Below, in pieces: positions 36,625-49,185 of a DNA stretch of 64,000 nucleotides. The position numbers were made by a program, and so were the translations under genes. Numbering within the stretch: the first letter of the stretch is position 1; each line of letters begins with the position of its first letter. The notes under the pieces are model-generated. The model was not told where the DNA came from, ran no database searches, and saw nothing but the letters and a program-made list of their open reading frames with translations. The DNA comes from Diploscapter coronatus (lineage: Eukaryota > Nematoda > Chromadorea > Rhabditida > Rhabditidae), in the NCBI GenBank assembly GCA_964036155.1, contig OZ038423.1, positions 56,249,249-56,313,248 of the forward strand, in the 5' to 3' direction.

Positions 36625-39600
36625 TTACTGTATCTTTTTAAGTGTGAATCCGCATGACGCCTCGACTTTAAGGAAATAGGGTCCCTCCTGACCAGCCTAA
36701 AAATCTCATTTTTTTCAAAAAAATTGTTTTCGAAAATTCTAAATTTGAAAACCTACCAAAAATGTCATGACCCTCAAGTGGTAGACGCCAGCCGGGATAC
36801 TTTCCACGACTAGCACATTATAACCGGGTCTAAAAATGTTTAGAATCTTAAAAGCCATCTTTTCTAGAAATTCTCGTTTTTTATTGTCAAAAAAATCTTT
36901 CTTTAAAATAATTTTCAATGAAAAATTAACAACCCACTTGAACGAGCCCGAATCTTTGGTTTCGTAGAATTTAGTTCGTTTCGACGAGGCTTGTCTGAAC
37001 TCGACCCCGACGCTGTACTCTTTGGGCCCTTTGAGTTCAATGAACATCGAATTCTCGTCGCTCGACTCGTCCAGCGAAATCTCGTACAACGGGTTGTTTC
37101 TGGAAAGTTTATGTTTTTATTTTCTAGAAACTAATCTTCAGTTAATTCAAAAGTTGAACTAATTTTTGACTTTCAATTGAAAGTAAAACGTATTTGTTCT
37201 TTTTTCTCTTGAAAACTTCTGTACAAAATCATACTTTGATTGTATATAGTTTTTCTTTAATTTACTACAGCTACAAATAAAAAACTATTTTTATAAATTC
37301 TTGTACCAAAAAGGCTCGACTATCTATAAGAAAACCCTATCATTTTCACATCAGAATGAAACCTATTATTCCTATTTTTTTAAACTTCAAAATTTTCTTA
37401 CTTGTACGTATTCCTACTCTCCGCATTTCCGCAACCACCTGCTGTTTTTCCTTTCCACTGTCCAGTTTCCTTCTTCATTACCGGATACTGCTTTTTGATC
37501 GGCGTCAAGGAGAAATCAGTCGAAGAATAGACCCGCAGCGTGTAGTAGATCGTGTTCATTTTCTCGTACTGAAAACAAAAATATCGATTTGTTGATTTTT
37601 CATTTCTCAACATTTATCATCGAAATTAATTTCATTGAGAAATCTCACATATAGAAGTTCTCCGAAACATAGGAAAATCATTTTAACAGATTCTCTAAAA
37701 ATATTTTGAATTTATTTCAAAACTCAGTCAGACTTAGTATTAAATTTCGCCGTCAAAAATTCCAAATAAACATTCTTTGAAGCATAGAAATTCCGTTTTT
37801 GCCAAAAACCAAGTTTAAACTCTTTCTCACCTGAGCCACGGCAAGTGTGAATCGGTTGATTCCGGGGTCGGTGACGACCATTTGGCACAGGTAATGCGGA
37901 CTGTTAATGCGCACTCCATCAAACAGAGGCTTGGGGTCGACTGAAAGTTATTTTCTTGGCAAATTTGGGAAATGTATTTTGCGAGAATATTTGAAAATTA
38001 AATAAAAAGATGCTTACAAGGAATATAGACCTTCTTCCCCGACTTGTAGACCATCACCGTGATGTATTCCTTGTTGTCGGCGAAATCCGACTGAAAACGT
38101 TTTCTTATAAAAAATAAAAGAAACTATTCCGATCGGTTTTAATGCCATTCTTCAACATTATCTATTAAAAATTCTTAAGAAACATAAAATCTAGCTTTTT
38201 TCAACATCAAAGTTTCAAAACTCACAATTTCAGTGATATGCCTCGTGAGAAGAATCCATACAGCAGCTTTTCCTATCTTGTTGTTCACCTCCAAACAGTA
38301 CTGCGGATTGTCGGCGATCGAATAGAGGTCCTTGACGGGACCGGTGCCAGCATCCCATTTTCTGGAATTCAAATTTTAGAAAATAAAAAATATGTAGGTT
38401 TTAATAAAATTTCGATAAACCATTAGTGAATATTGTTTTTAATTCTTACTTTATCGAAAGAAAACTTCTCAAATTATGTTTCAATTATCTTCTATATCCT
38501 ACACTGATAAACTCAATCATTTCAGCTAGCTAGTGTTCTTTATAATATGTAGAAAAAGTTGAGATAATAAGGTGTGTTTCAAGGAAATGATAAAATCGAA
38601 ATTGTTCAATTACTCCGATTAAGCCGCCTTTATGGGTTGTATTCTCAACTTGAAGAAATAAAACTCACGCATGAAGTCCATAGGTGAATGGGAATAGCGC
38701 GGGGTTCCAGTTGACATAGAAAACGTCGAAGAAATGGCACACCGATTCGTAGTCGATCCAGAAAACGCCTGGAATTATTTTAATCTGTTAAAATTATTAT
38801 GCTTTTCTATTTGACCAAATTTGTAAAATAATTTTTCGACATTTAAAATAGTTTCTTTTTTAAACAAAAGAATGTGTTTAAAAACAGTAGAAAAGCCGCA
38901 TTTTTATAATTTAAAATTTCGAAAGAGAATGCTTACCATCATCCTTCTCCTTAGCTCGGCTAGGGTCGTAATCGAGTGTTTTCATGAGTTCCGGGGTCCA
39001 GTTTTTCACGTCGTTTTCCGAAAATCGACCCTTCCAACGCAAGTGCGTCCACGGGTTCTTCACCATCAGAAGGCGCTTGCCCTAAAAATGCCATATTAAA
39101 AAAATGTTTCAAAAATATTTTAAATTAAAAGCCCGAATTTCATCCAGTGACGAGAGCGAACCCCATTCTCGAATTAAAAATCTTCTACTTATTTATCTTT
39201 ATGGGTTTCAGAAAAACTCTAAAATAATTTCATATTTAGGAAGTTTGATTCGTCAACGATAATAATAGAAATTTTAAAAATATTCAAAATATCACAACTC
39301 ACGTCAATTTTCCTCAAATCCAATAAGGCGTAGGCGTGAGAATCTACCAGCCCTGCCCTGTCGCAGTCGTCCTTCGACAGTTTGCCAGTCGCCAAGGTGA
39401 TCAGACAGTCACCCGAATGAAAACGGAGCAGCAACTTTTCGAACACCTGAAAATTTAGAAATTTCTTTTGAATTTTTATCATTAAATAGAAATGTTATAA
39501 GAGAAGATGGCTTATGAAAAGAAAACTACTCTTTATCTTTTAATTTTACCTTATCAGCATCAAACTCCGGAGACCCTTTCCGGATAGCGATTCGCTCTGG

Positions 39601-42600
39601 AATCCAACCAGTCAGAGCGTGCATGTCGATGCTCTGAAAATTCACTTTTCCTAGGTTTCAAAATTTATTTAAATTAAATAATTCTGGTTAAATTACTAGA
39701 AGGGAAATCATACGTTTCAAAATTGTTTTAATTCTTCAAATTTCCGTTAAATTTCAATACTTGATTTCGTTTTGTGGTTTAAAAATTACCGAATTAGATC
39801 CAGGAAAATCGTATCCGCCCATCACTTTCAGGTAGGCCTTTTCCAGCAGGGACACCCACAATTCGCCCGGTTGCTGGCTGTGCGAACAGAGCAGTTCACG
39901 ATTATCGCCGACCGGCAGAAAGTCGTCGATTATTACCTGGAAGCTTTCTATCAGGATATTTTCTTTCGAAATTATTCCTTTTTAGTATTATGTTCTGCTT
40001 TTTATATATTATGTCGTCAAATAAGTTTTTGAAAATTAGAATGCGCATCATCTCCATATTACGTCTGGTCAGAGATATAGAAACAAATTAATAAAATTAG
40101 AGAATGGTGATTTTAGAAATTCCAAGAAATTGTTGAAATTTTATCGTTGCAAAAATGACTTGCTCCAGAAATGTAGCCACTACACCAACCTTTCTCCAGA
40201 CTCCATTGATGTGCAGCTTGATCATGTACTTTCCGGATGAATTGTATACCGGCTGACCGGCCTTGTTTTGCGGGTAGATGATGCTGAAATATCACTTTTA
40301 TCACTAAAAATTCAATCTTATCATTGTTATCAGTAAACATGTAATTCTCATCACTTTATCAGCGACTAAGATTACCTGGTGATAAGTTGTTTATTGAATC
40401 GTCTTTCGTATCGAGCGGCGATAGACAGCGACGAAACGAAAGAGCAATCGGAAACTACCGTCTGAACATTACAAATTAAACTATTCCAGCCGGGCTTCAA
40501 GGCTATTCTCCAAAGTATTATTATAAAAACTACATTTTCGAACATTCCAAATATTTATGTTTGAAGACCTATTATTTAACGTGTAATAAGAGATTTTTCT
40601 GACCTGCTTGATAGTTCCCGAATCTATGCACTTGACGAGGGTCGGCGTTTCAAAGATTTCCTCGGGTCGCAGCCAGCCTTTCAGACGCTTCTTTTGCTTT
40701 TCAGATAGAGCGATTTTGCCTTCCTTGTCGCTGAAAATTTTACTTTTAATTGCAAAGACAGGGTGTTCGATCATATTCTGGCGGAAATTTGCATTTATAA
40801 GTAGTCTTTGAAACATAGGAAATTTTCAAGAATAAAAAATGCTATCTTAAAAATAAATGAGTTAAAAATCCCACGTGAAAGGCAGAGTCAGGTGGAATTT
40901 CTCCTGTAGGTCGTATGAGAGGAAAGGCACGTAGAGTTTGCCGTTGATGTTTGAGGTAGTCGCCAGGACGGCCAGTTCTTCTTTGGATAGGCCTTCGGCC
41001 TGAAAATTCAGTAATCAAAAAATAAATATAAAAACCACTCAAAATATTTTTAAAAAAATCCTTCTTTAAAATCAATCGAGTGAGGATTGGAGTGAACCTC
41101 TTTAAATTTATTTTTTATCACGGTTCATTTTTTATTTTTTATTTTACCTTTCTAGAAGTTGAGGGTGAAGGACTAGGCGAGGCAGATGCAGGAACACCTC
41201 TTCCAGACGGCAATTTATCGTCCAAACGTAGGTCGGAGAATCCTGAAGATAAAAATTCCCACATTTGATAGGTTTCACCATTTTGCTAAAATGCATGAAA
41301 ACCGCTTGAATCAATTCGTTGGACAATTATAAGGAATAGAAATAAACACATTTTAAAAATGTTCAAATAACTAAAATTTTCAAACATCGCGAATTGATAA
41401 AGTATCTGTTGGGGTCAAATTAAAACAGCAAAAAATTAGTTTTTCAACAGAGAACTTATTTTGAGTAGGTTTCAAGAAATACATAAAAGGGAGACATAAA
41501 CTATTCAATTCGTGATAACGCGATATAAAATATAATTTTTCAGAACTTTTTATTTGTATCAAATTTTCACTCACCATCTTTGGGTACATCGGGCAATTGC
41601 TGTGTGAGTTCGGTGACTCTCTGCTCGTCGATTCTCCTCTTCAAACTTTCCGCTTTCGACAGAGCCTCTTTCGCGATTGCCCTCATTTGCTCCTTGAAGA
41701 ATAAGTCGGTGGAGTTGACCTGCAGTTTTATTTTCTCGATATGAGAGCATTTAAACACTTTTTTTTCTGATTTTTGTATTTTACTTGCTTAACTTTTCAA
41801 TCTTTATGAAAATAAACTTGAAAAAAACTAACCGCCTTCAAACAGATCCCGATCGCTTCCTGAAACTCATCCAGTGCCAAGGAAATATGTCCTTTTCGTT
41901 CAAGATCCTGAAATTGTAATTGGTTTTTTTCTTCAAACAAAAAAATTCAATTTCAGACCTCCGCCTTGAGCGTGAGAAATTCGACGTTCTCGAAGATGAG
42001 TTGCTGCTCGGTCTTGCCTTTCTGCAAAGTTTTGAATTCAAAATAAAAAAAGTGAAATTAAAAAAAATTATTTGTAAATGAAAAAACCTTCGCAGTGGTT
42101 CGAAGCTGGTCGAGGTTTTTCTTCAAAAACTCCACGCGATTGATGTATTCTTCGGCGTTTTTGCGAAGGATGACGCGGGTCTGAAATTTAAATTGAAAAA
42201 AAATTAATAAGTTCACGTTTTTTTACTTTTTCAACAATATTCCACGTTAAAAGGGGGTTAACTTTCAGTGTAAAAAATAAAAATTTTAAAAACGCACCTT
42301 TTTAGCCTTCAACAAATTGAGCAGCTGATTCGCTGCCTCCAAGTAGAAATACATCGCCTCGTCGTAACGCTGGCCCTGAAAATATCCTTCTTAAAATAAG
42401 TCTCAATTTTTCTAACCTATCGTTTTTTCTACAAAACAATAATATTTCAAGAGACTTTAAAGCGTATCCAACAAATTTCTACTCTAAATCCTCGAAAGCT
42501 CACTAAATTCTTAAAAATGTGTTTCAAAAATTGTTTAAATCGCAACTATTTTAAGAAATTTCATTATAGAAAATTTCCTGAGATCAAATAAAAGGAATCA

Positions 42601-42676
42601 CCTGATCGAATTTGATCGCCAGTTGAGCGAGTCGCATGGCTTCTGTGGTAGCTGCTTCGTCCAATCCATCGCTCAT
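36625..42676 (-). CDS. capn-7 (CAPN7-like): Calpain-7 (MIT-domain cysteine protease, PalB/ESCRT-linked)
   Basis: An intracellular cysteine protease of the PalBH branch, which binds ESCRT-III through N-terminal MIT domains. Two MIT-like helical segments are visible ([22 protein letters not shown] near 42620-42330 and [12 protein letters not shown] near 41860). The protease core has the catalytic Cys in [11 protein letters not shown] (near 40450), the His in [10 protein letters not shown] (near 39340) and the Asn in [12 protein letters not shown] (near 39040). Neighbouring blocks ([42 protein letters not shown]) read almost as in vertebrate CAPN7. Two C-terminal C2-like/domain III repeats end in [19 protein letters not shown]. 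The EF-hand domain of classical calpains is absent, as in the family. Start ATG 42676 precedes the first MIT; upstream sequence stays open but lacks family similarity. Confidence 0.93.
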
Positions 42677-43478
42677 TTCGATTGGCTCGTTCCGCAATTT
42701 TCCGCACCTGTTCCGCACCCTCTTCCGCGAACCACTTGCGGATCAACGCCTACCCGTAATTTTAGAAAGATGTCCTGAAATCAAGAAAATGCAAATTCAA
42801 AATAAAAAAAAACATATCTTGGAAATTCACCACTTTTCAATTGAATTTTTTTTGGTAAAAGGTGAACTTTATCAAGAAATGTCTAAAAGAATTTTCTAAA
42901 TAAAAAAAACTGAAAGTATCATGAGGCCTTTCACAATGCCATTTGAAAACGACTAAACGGAAAATACGCGAAAATTGTACTTTATTTGACGCACAGCTAC
43001 ATCGATACACATTGCACTCGGGGTTATTTGTTAAATTCGGCGAAAAATTCAAATTTGAAAAAATCATAGTAAAAATGGAATACACATAAAGTTCTGAAAG
43101 AGTACAGAAAAATAAATAATATTTTCTTGCTCTTTTCACCTCTAAAATCTCAGTACTCACTCAAAAATGAAAGAGCCTAGAGGAAAAAACAAAACTTACA
43201 AGAAAATTAAAAGGGTATGGCCTATTTAAACAAAATGCCCCCTTAAAAAAAGTTTTGACAATATGCCATACAAAAATGATGCCGATTTCAGCAAGGGTAA
43301 CTGGAGTTCGATGCTTGAAAACTTCTGAACCCTTCAAAAGCTTGTCAAGGAAACAATATCAGCTTTTGACGGGTCAAAGTTTGAGGAGCAAGAAATAAAT
43401 TATGATAATCCTAGCTGAAATAAATGAATTTTTGAAGAAACCTATAATTTAAAAATATAAACAAAATAAAGAAACAAA
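42677..43478. other. Intergenic, carboxypeptidase stop to calpain start
   Basis: About 800 bp. The first part upstream of the calpain ATG remains open in the same frame for some 25 codons, probably by chance. The rest is AT-rich with no recognisable element. Confidence 0.4.
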
Positions 43479-46400
43479 TCAAATAATACAGGCCCGATTG
43501 CATGTCTTGGTGCAGAGTCGTTGTACTTGTGGTCGGTCACAAAGTTGAAGAATTCCCCAAAGTCGGCAGTAGCTACCGTAGTCCAAACAGCGGATGTTTT
43601 CCTCGGGAGGCTCGATCTGAAATTTTGTATTTTTATAGAGAATATACTTTAGATAAGTTTCAAGGTTTCTACAGTATCAGTGTTCTCTAGAACTGATCTG
43701 ATACATTCATCATAGGTGTATTTAAAGGCTCGAAAATTGTTATTTAAAAAAAAAAAAGTATGATCCAAATAAGTTTCATAAATACTCCCACTTCCTATAC
43801 TGATCGATGTTATTAATTAGATTGCTCTAAAATACCAAAATCGAAAATCACCTACCGGCAAAACAGGTGTAACAGACTCAATTACGGGAATCATGGGACC
43901 TCGCCTCGTTACTGCGGGCAAACCAATCAAGGGTGTACTTGTTGGGGGCGGGTTGGTCTGAAAATTTGTTCGGTTTTTTTTTTTTTTTTTTAATTTTATC
44001 ATAAATAAATTGATATATAAATAAAGGAAATTTATATAAAGATTTGGTGAAGCATACATTTTCCAAGTTGGATAGTTTCTTTTAAAAAATTTGTTTTTTG
44101 GAAATAGAAATCTTTTACAATGGTCCTCAGAGGTGATTTTTATCGAGATATCTTCTCGAAACCAATTCCAAACTTTTTCTTCAAATTAAATAAAAAACGA
44201 ACCTCCTCCTCTTCAGAGCTGCTCTTTTCTTTTTCCTTGGATTTTTCCGTTGTCTCCACAAACGATGTCGTCACCACATTTATTGTCGTTGTTGGGGCTT
44301 CTGTTGAAGTGCTTGGCTCTGTTGTGGTCTGTGTTGTCGTTTGGGCTGTCGTCTGGGTTGCCGTCTGGGTTGATGTCGTTGTTGGACTAGTTACGGTAGT
44401 TGTTGTCGTGCTGCTAGATGACGTCGTCGGAGCTTTAGAAGATGTTGACGCTGTGAAAGTGACGATGACGGGCTGAAATTCGGGTTATTTAAAAGTTGTA
44501 ATTCTTTAAAATAAGTCTTAAGGATGACCCCAATAAATTCTAGAATTATCAAGAAGATGATTGAGCGGTAAATCTTATAAAAAAACACATCTTGCAAGTA
44601 AGTTTTGCAAGACCTTGAAAGAAATTGTTAGAAGATAGGATAATGAGAAATATTATTTTAAAAATTCTTTAAATAGGTTTCGAAAAACCTCGAGAATAAA
44701 TTCTAGAAATTTCCGAACAATGATTTAAGATACTCAATAAAATCAATTAAGAATAAGTTTCATCAATCATTGAAAATCGATTTCCATAAAACTCGCCATT
44801 ATAGAAATTGAATATTCGTTGAAAGTGAATCTCTAAAAATGGAAAACCTACCATCCAGCTACTGGTCTTCGACGTCACTGGACTGCTTGAGGGCGTCAGA
44901 AGAGGTGTTGTGGTTTGGGGCACAGATGACGATGAAGTAGACGACGTGCCTGGCGTCGTGGAAATCAGATTGTAGCCGCCACGACGAACCGTCGGGACGG
45001 TTGGCACTGGGGTGGCTGAATTTTACTTGTATTTTTGCATTATTTTCAAAATCATTGTAAACTTTCAAAGGGAACATCGACTTAGATTAAGAATATTTGA
45101 AACATACACAGATCAAATTTGTATGTAAGGAAAAAACATTCGGGCTCTTTTCTTGTAAAAGGTGTAATTTTGGTGTCTTGCCTAAACATCCACCCACTAT
45201 CAAAAGTTATAGAAAATCACTGAATATCTAGAAGGCTTGGACATACTTCTTTAATCCAATTTTTATCGAGATCTTCTTTCAAATTGATTAAAAAACCTTT
45301 TTTTTCGAAAATAATAACAAGTCGCTTACTCATTTTGTTTCTGATAATAGGCTCCACGAATTGTGCCACCAGTTCATCAGCAACGACTTTGATCGCTTCG
45401 AAGGTTTCTATTCCAGTGGCGGGGATCTCTCTTTCGGGAAGCAGGAAGCCGTGTCTGAAAAAATAAAATTCTTCAAATTTTACTTTTCTTCTACTAACTT
45501 TTGGCTAAGTTTCAAACAGCCTTCAAATTTAAACAGAATTCATAACTTGAATTCGATCCATTCTCAAGATAGACGATAAACATAAGATATGTTTCAAATC
45601 TTTTAAAGTTGAGAATATTGCGTTGAAATTGATCCAGTGAAACTTCCATTAAAATTCAAGTTTTAAAAAACCGACCCCATGAGTGAATTTTTCGGCCTCA
45701 ATTCGATGAGGTAGGCGTAGGGCACGTTCAGTTGACCTTTAGCCCAGTCGTGAGAGCCTCCGCTGGCTTCGTCTGAAAAAATAAAAATTAGCTATTTCTA
45801 AAAATAGCATAATTAATTAAGAAAAAACTAACACATCAAATCAGCTCCCGTTCCAACTTGGTACTTCGTTCCATACACCTCGTACAGAGCCTTTGTGGCT
45901 CTCAGAGCGAGGGGTCTCTGAAATCAAAATAATAAACAAATTTCGAAAATTATTTTAAAAATAAAGAAAAATACCAGTGCCGTGTGAAAATCTTGAGGAT
46001 AGCTTCTTTTTCTGTGGCCTGAAAAGTGGAAAATTATCTTTTTTTCGAAGAAAAAATTAACCGTAAGGAATCAACCACATTTGGGAGTAGGAGTGAAGAG
46101 TTATGAAGGCCTGCAAAGCGACTCTTTTAATCAGTATTTTCAGAAAAAGATACCTGAGGAGTATTTTCTTCCAAGAAGTCTCTCACAGCCATGGACTCGG
46201 GTTCGGAAAACGATTGCGGTCCTCCATACGTCTCGTGGCAAGGGTCGTTACTCGCTCCGGCCGCTGAAATCTTTAGTTTTTAGAAAAATCCACCATGAGA
46301 TTAAATATTGAGAATTAGAGAACTTTTCGAATATAGATTTTGAAACATGCTCATGACATTCCAAATTCTGAAAAATGGCAGTAAATGACTAAAAGCGGTT

Positions 46401-49185
46401 TTGAGTTAAAATAATAAGTAGCTTCTTTGAAGCATATTTAGAAAAATTTCATAAATACACCGAAGACTCGTCTCATTGAAAATGGTTTGAATTTTAGGGA
46501 AAAGTGAATTTCTTGAAACCTATTCTTTTTTTAATTTTAGGGAAAAACCTACATCCCCAAAACCAGTCGAAGTTCCTGTTCAAATCGACTCCCGCGCAGC
46601 ACAGCGTCGAATGGAAATGGCGTCTTCGGCACGTCGCTGGACGACGGTTTTTGCGCCACATGCGGTTCTGAAAGTTTTATTCTTAAAGAATTGATACTTT
46701 AGAAATGTTTCAAGCAAATCTATAAAGCCCTCAGAGAAATGTGATATCAATATGAAGTCCGTAAATTATTAAAAATAGCTGCAAATTATTCATTTTGTTC
46801 ATGTTTCGAGAAAAAAAATCTATAGAATCCTTGATGGGAATGAAATAACAATAAGATATCTTTCTTTAGACCAAGAAAATAAAAGAAGGGTTTTTGCAAA
46901 ATTTTGTTGGATATGCTTCAAAGAATTCATAAATTTAGTAGAAATTGAGCAATTTCAGTATCAATGTCACTTTTCAATATCCTTTTCAACGAAAAACAAA
47001 AGTTCCTAACCTTCAGCCTCGAATACTCGTACCCATCAGGGTTCATCACTGGGAGGATGTAGAATTCGATGTGGTCCATCAGTTTTTGGATAGTAGGATC
47101 CTTTTCGTAGCCAGTTATTAGCTAAACAAATCAAATTTCATTCAAAAATCTAAATCAAATTCTTAAAGAAATTCCTAAAATACTTTTTTTTTTCGAAAAA
47201 ATATCTTTAATCTGAAATTTTCTAAAATTGAAAGAGATACAAATTTACAAAAAGTAGAATACCTCCTTAATGATATTCATAGCCGTTGCTGGAGCGATCC
47301 ACTCTCGCGCGTGAATTCCCGCATCGATCCACATCGACACCTTGCCGCCCATCGGGTTGCGTCGGCCGGTTAGCTGATTTTTATAGGGGTAATATTTTTA
47401 ACGGAAAATAGGAAAAAAACCTTATTTTGACGGTTTAAAAGATCAAAAACTTTAAGTTTCTGTACGTTTCAAAAATTCCTTTTCACTAAAAATATCCATA
47501 TTTTCAATCTCAGGTCTATAAATATAGTTAAAGAAAACGATCGCCAACCTTAATCAGCAGTAGAGTCCTGTTCTCGTGACTCTCCCCGATGTCGATGAGC
47601 GTGACCATATCTGGGTTTTCCCGCTTGAGTCGTTTCAACTCCTTGTGAATGTCGTCCAACGAGTTGTATCGATCGTAGGCGAAGCCCTCTTGTGGGTGGT
47701 GGTACAGGTCTTCAGATCGCTCGTTCACTATCGCTCTGAAATTAGAAGAATACAGTAACCTTGAAATGTCAATTTTTGGAAAATTTCCGAAAACTCTTTA
47801 AACTGGTTCATTTGTTACTCTGAGAAAAGTTAGAGCAATTATGGTTTTTTTCGATTTTAGATAAGTTTCAGGGGATTGTTATAAGGTTTAAAATATCTCC
47901 TCTTCAACGGGTCTTATAAGTGGAGTTCAGATTTTTAAGATGAAAACTTGGATGGAAATTAGGCTGGATAGGTTTATAGATTTCAAATAGCTAGTAGTTT
48001 TATGAAAAGCTCAGTTCTATTAAAGACGTTTCTCTCCCATAGTTAAAAAAGTTAACGTTTTGAGAAATAGAAGAGAAATCCTACTGCTCCAAGTCGTTGA
48101 GTGCGACGATGTAGTTGAGATTCTTCGATTCCAAGTCCTTGACGAAAATTGGTGCATCAGAAGGGGTCACGGTAACATCCACGATTCCACCTAGAAACAC
48201 AATAGTTTGAAGTTTTACCGGGGTTTTCTCGGAATGAACTAAATTTTCAGCGATTGTCAGAAAAAATCAGATTTATCACCACTATTTCATCTCAAAACTG
48301 AAAGTTTTATGAAGAACCCCCAATTTTATCAAACGTTGGAAAGCTCGTAGATTTTTTTAACTTTATAAACATTAAATGGCCCAAAAACGAAACTTAAACA
48401 AAAAACTTGAATTCTACCAATTCTTGTTGGTGGCTGCCAGAAATCCAACTCATAGGGCGATGGGCCGTCGTAGAGCGATTTCAAATAGAGTAAATTCTCC
48501 TCGGTTTCAGGATTGATACGAACTAGCTTGAAACTGAAATTTGTATTATTTTGTATTTTATAATCTACCAATGAATGCCATCAGCTCATTGGTTTTAGAA
48601 TATTTTCCTGACTAATAGGACAATTTTGAAACACATCCAAAGTGTTCTCGAATTTAAAGATCTTGAAAAAGATGGTAAGCTTTAGAATGACGGGATAATA
48701 AATGGAATTTTATTTGGCGATGTTTCTAATATGCCTTGCACAGTTAAAATTTCTCAAAAAATCTCTCAAATGGTTAGTTTTTGTCTTCTTTTCGCCCCCA
48801 GATTTTCGTTGTTTCAATCGACTGTTAGATTACAAGAAAAGCCGTTCTCGAACCCTTTGACAAACAAAAATAAACCAAAATGCAATTCTCCGAAAACCCC
48901 CCGAAAATGACCATTTTCAGCTAAATTCTAGAATCAATAATTCGTAGAAATTTGGACCCTCAAAAATTTAACCTAGCTTTTACTTCATCTTCTAAAAATC
49001 GACTGTTTCTGTAACATTTTACAGTAGTCTCTCACTAGATTGTTGAACTAAATAGAAACCAACTCTCTAAAACTATGGCGTTCCTCTTCTGGAGATGCGT
49101 CGTCGTTGAAGTCGGCGTTAGTCGGATTCAGAAGCGCTACCGTAATCCCCACGATGATCGGAAATGAGATTGACTGCCATACCAT
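43479..49185 (-). CDS. suro-1-like: Secreted M14A metallocarboxypeptidase with mucin-like linker and ShKT domain
   Basis: A zinc carboxypeptidase that trims C-terminal residues; C. elegans SURO-1, with similar make-up, acts in cuticle formation. ATG 49185 gives a signal peptide (SFPIIVGITVALL..NA). An activation propeptide follows (about 48540-48070). The catalytic domain contains Zn ligands HAREW (His/Glu, near 47310), LHSYSQ (His, near 46080) and the catalytic Glu in AYLIELRP (near 45700), plus NPDGYEYSR and LNRNFDWFW. After it comes a Ser/Thr/Pro-rich stretch of over 150 residues (about 45020-44170), likely O-glycosylated, then a six-Cys ShKT module (C-x6-C..C..CTKTC-x3-C) and the stop at 43479. 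Exon 1 of the mRNA appears non-coding: a GTAAGTG donor at 49607 pairs with the acceptor at 49188. The join from the signal-peptide exon to the propeptide exon at 48538 is unresolved in frame. Confidence 0.85.

Noticed and set aside
44120..44476. Val-rich 118-codon ORF on the plus strand
   Set aside because: It is the antisense of the Thr-rich linker of the carboxypeptidase; ACN codons read backwards give Val-rich frames.
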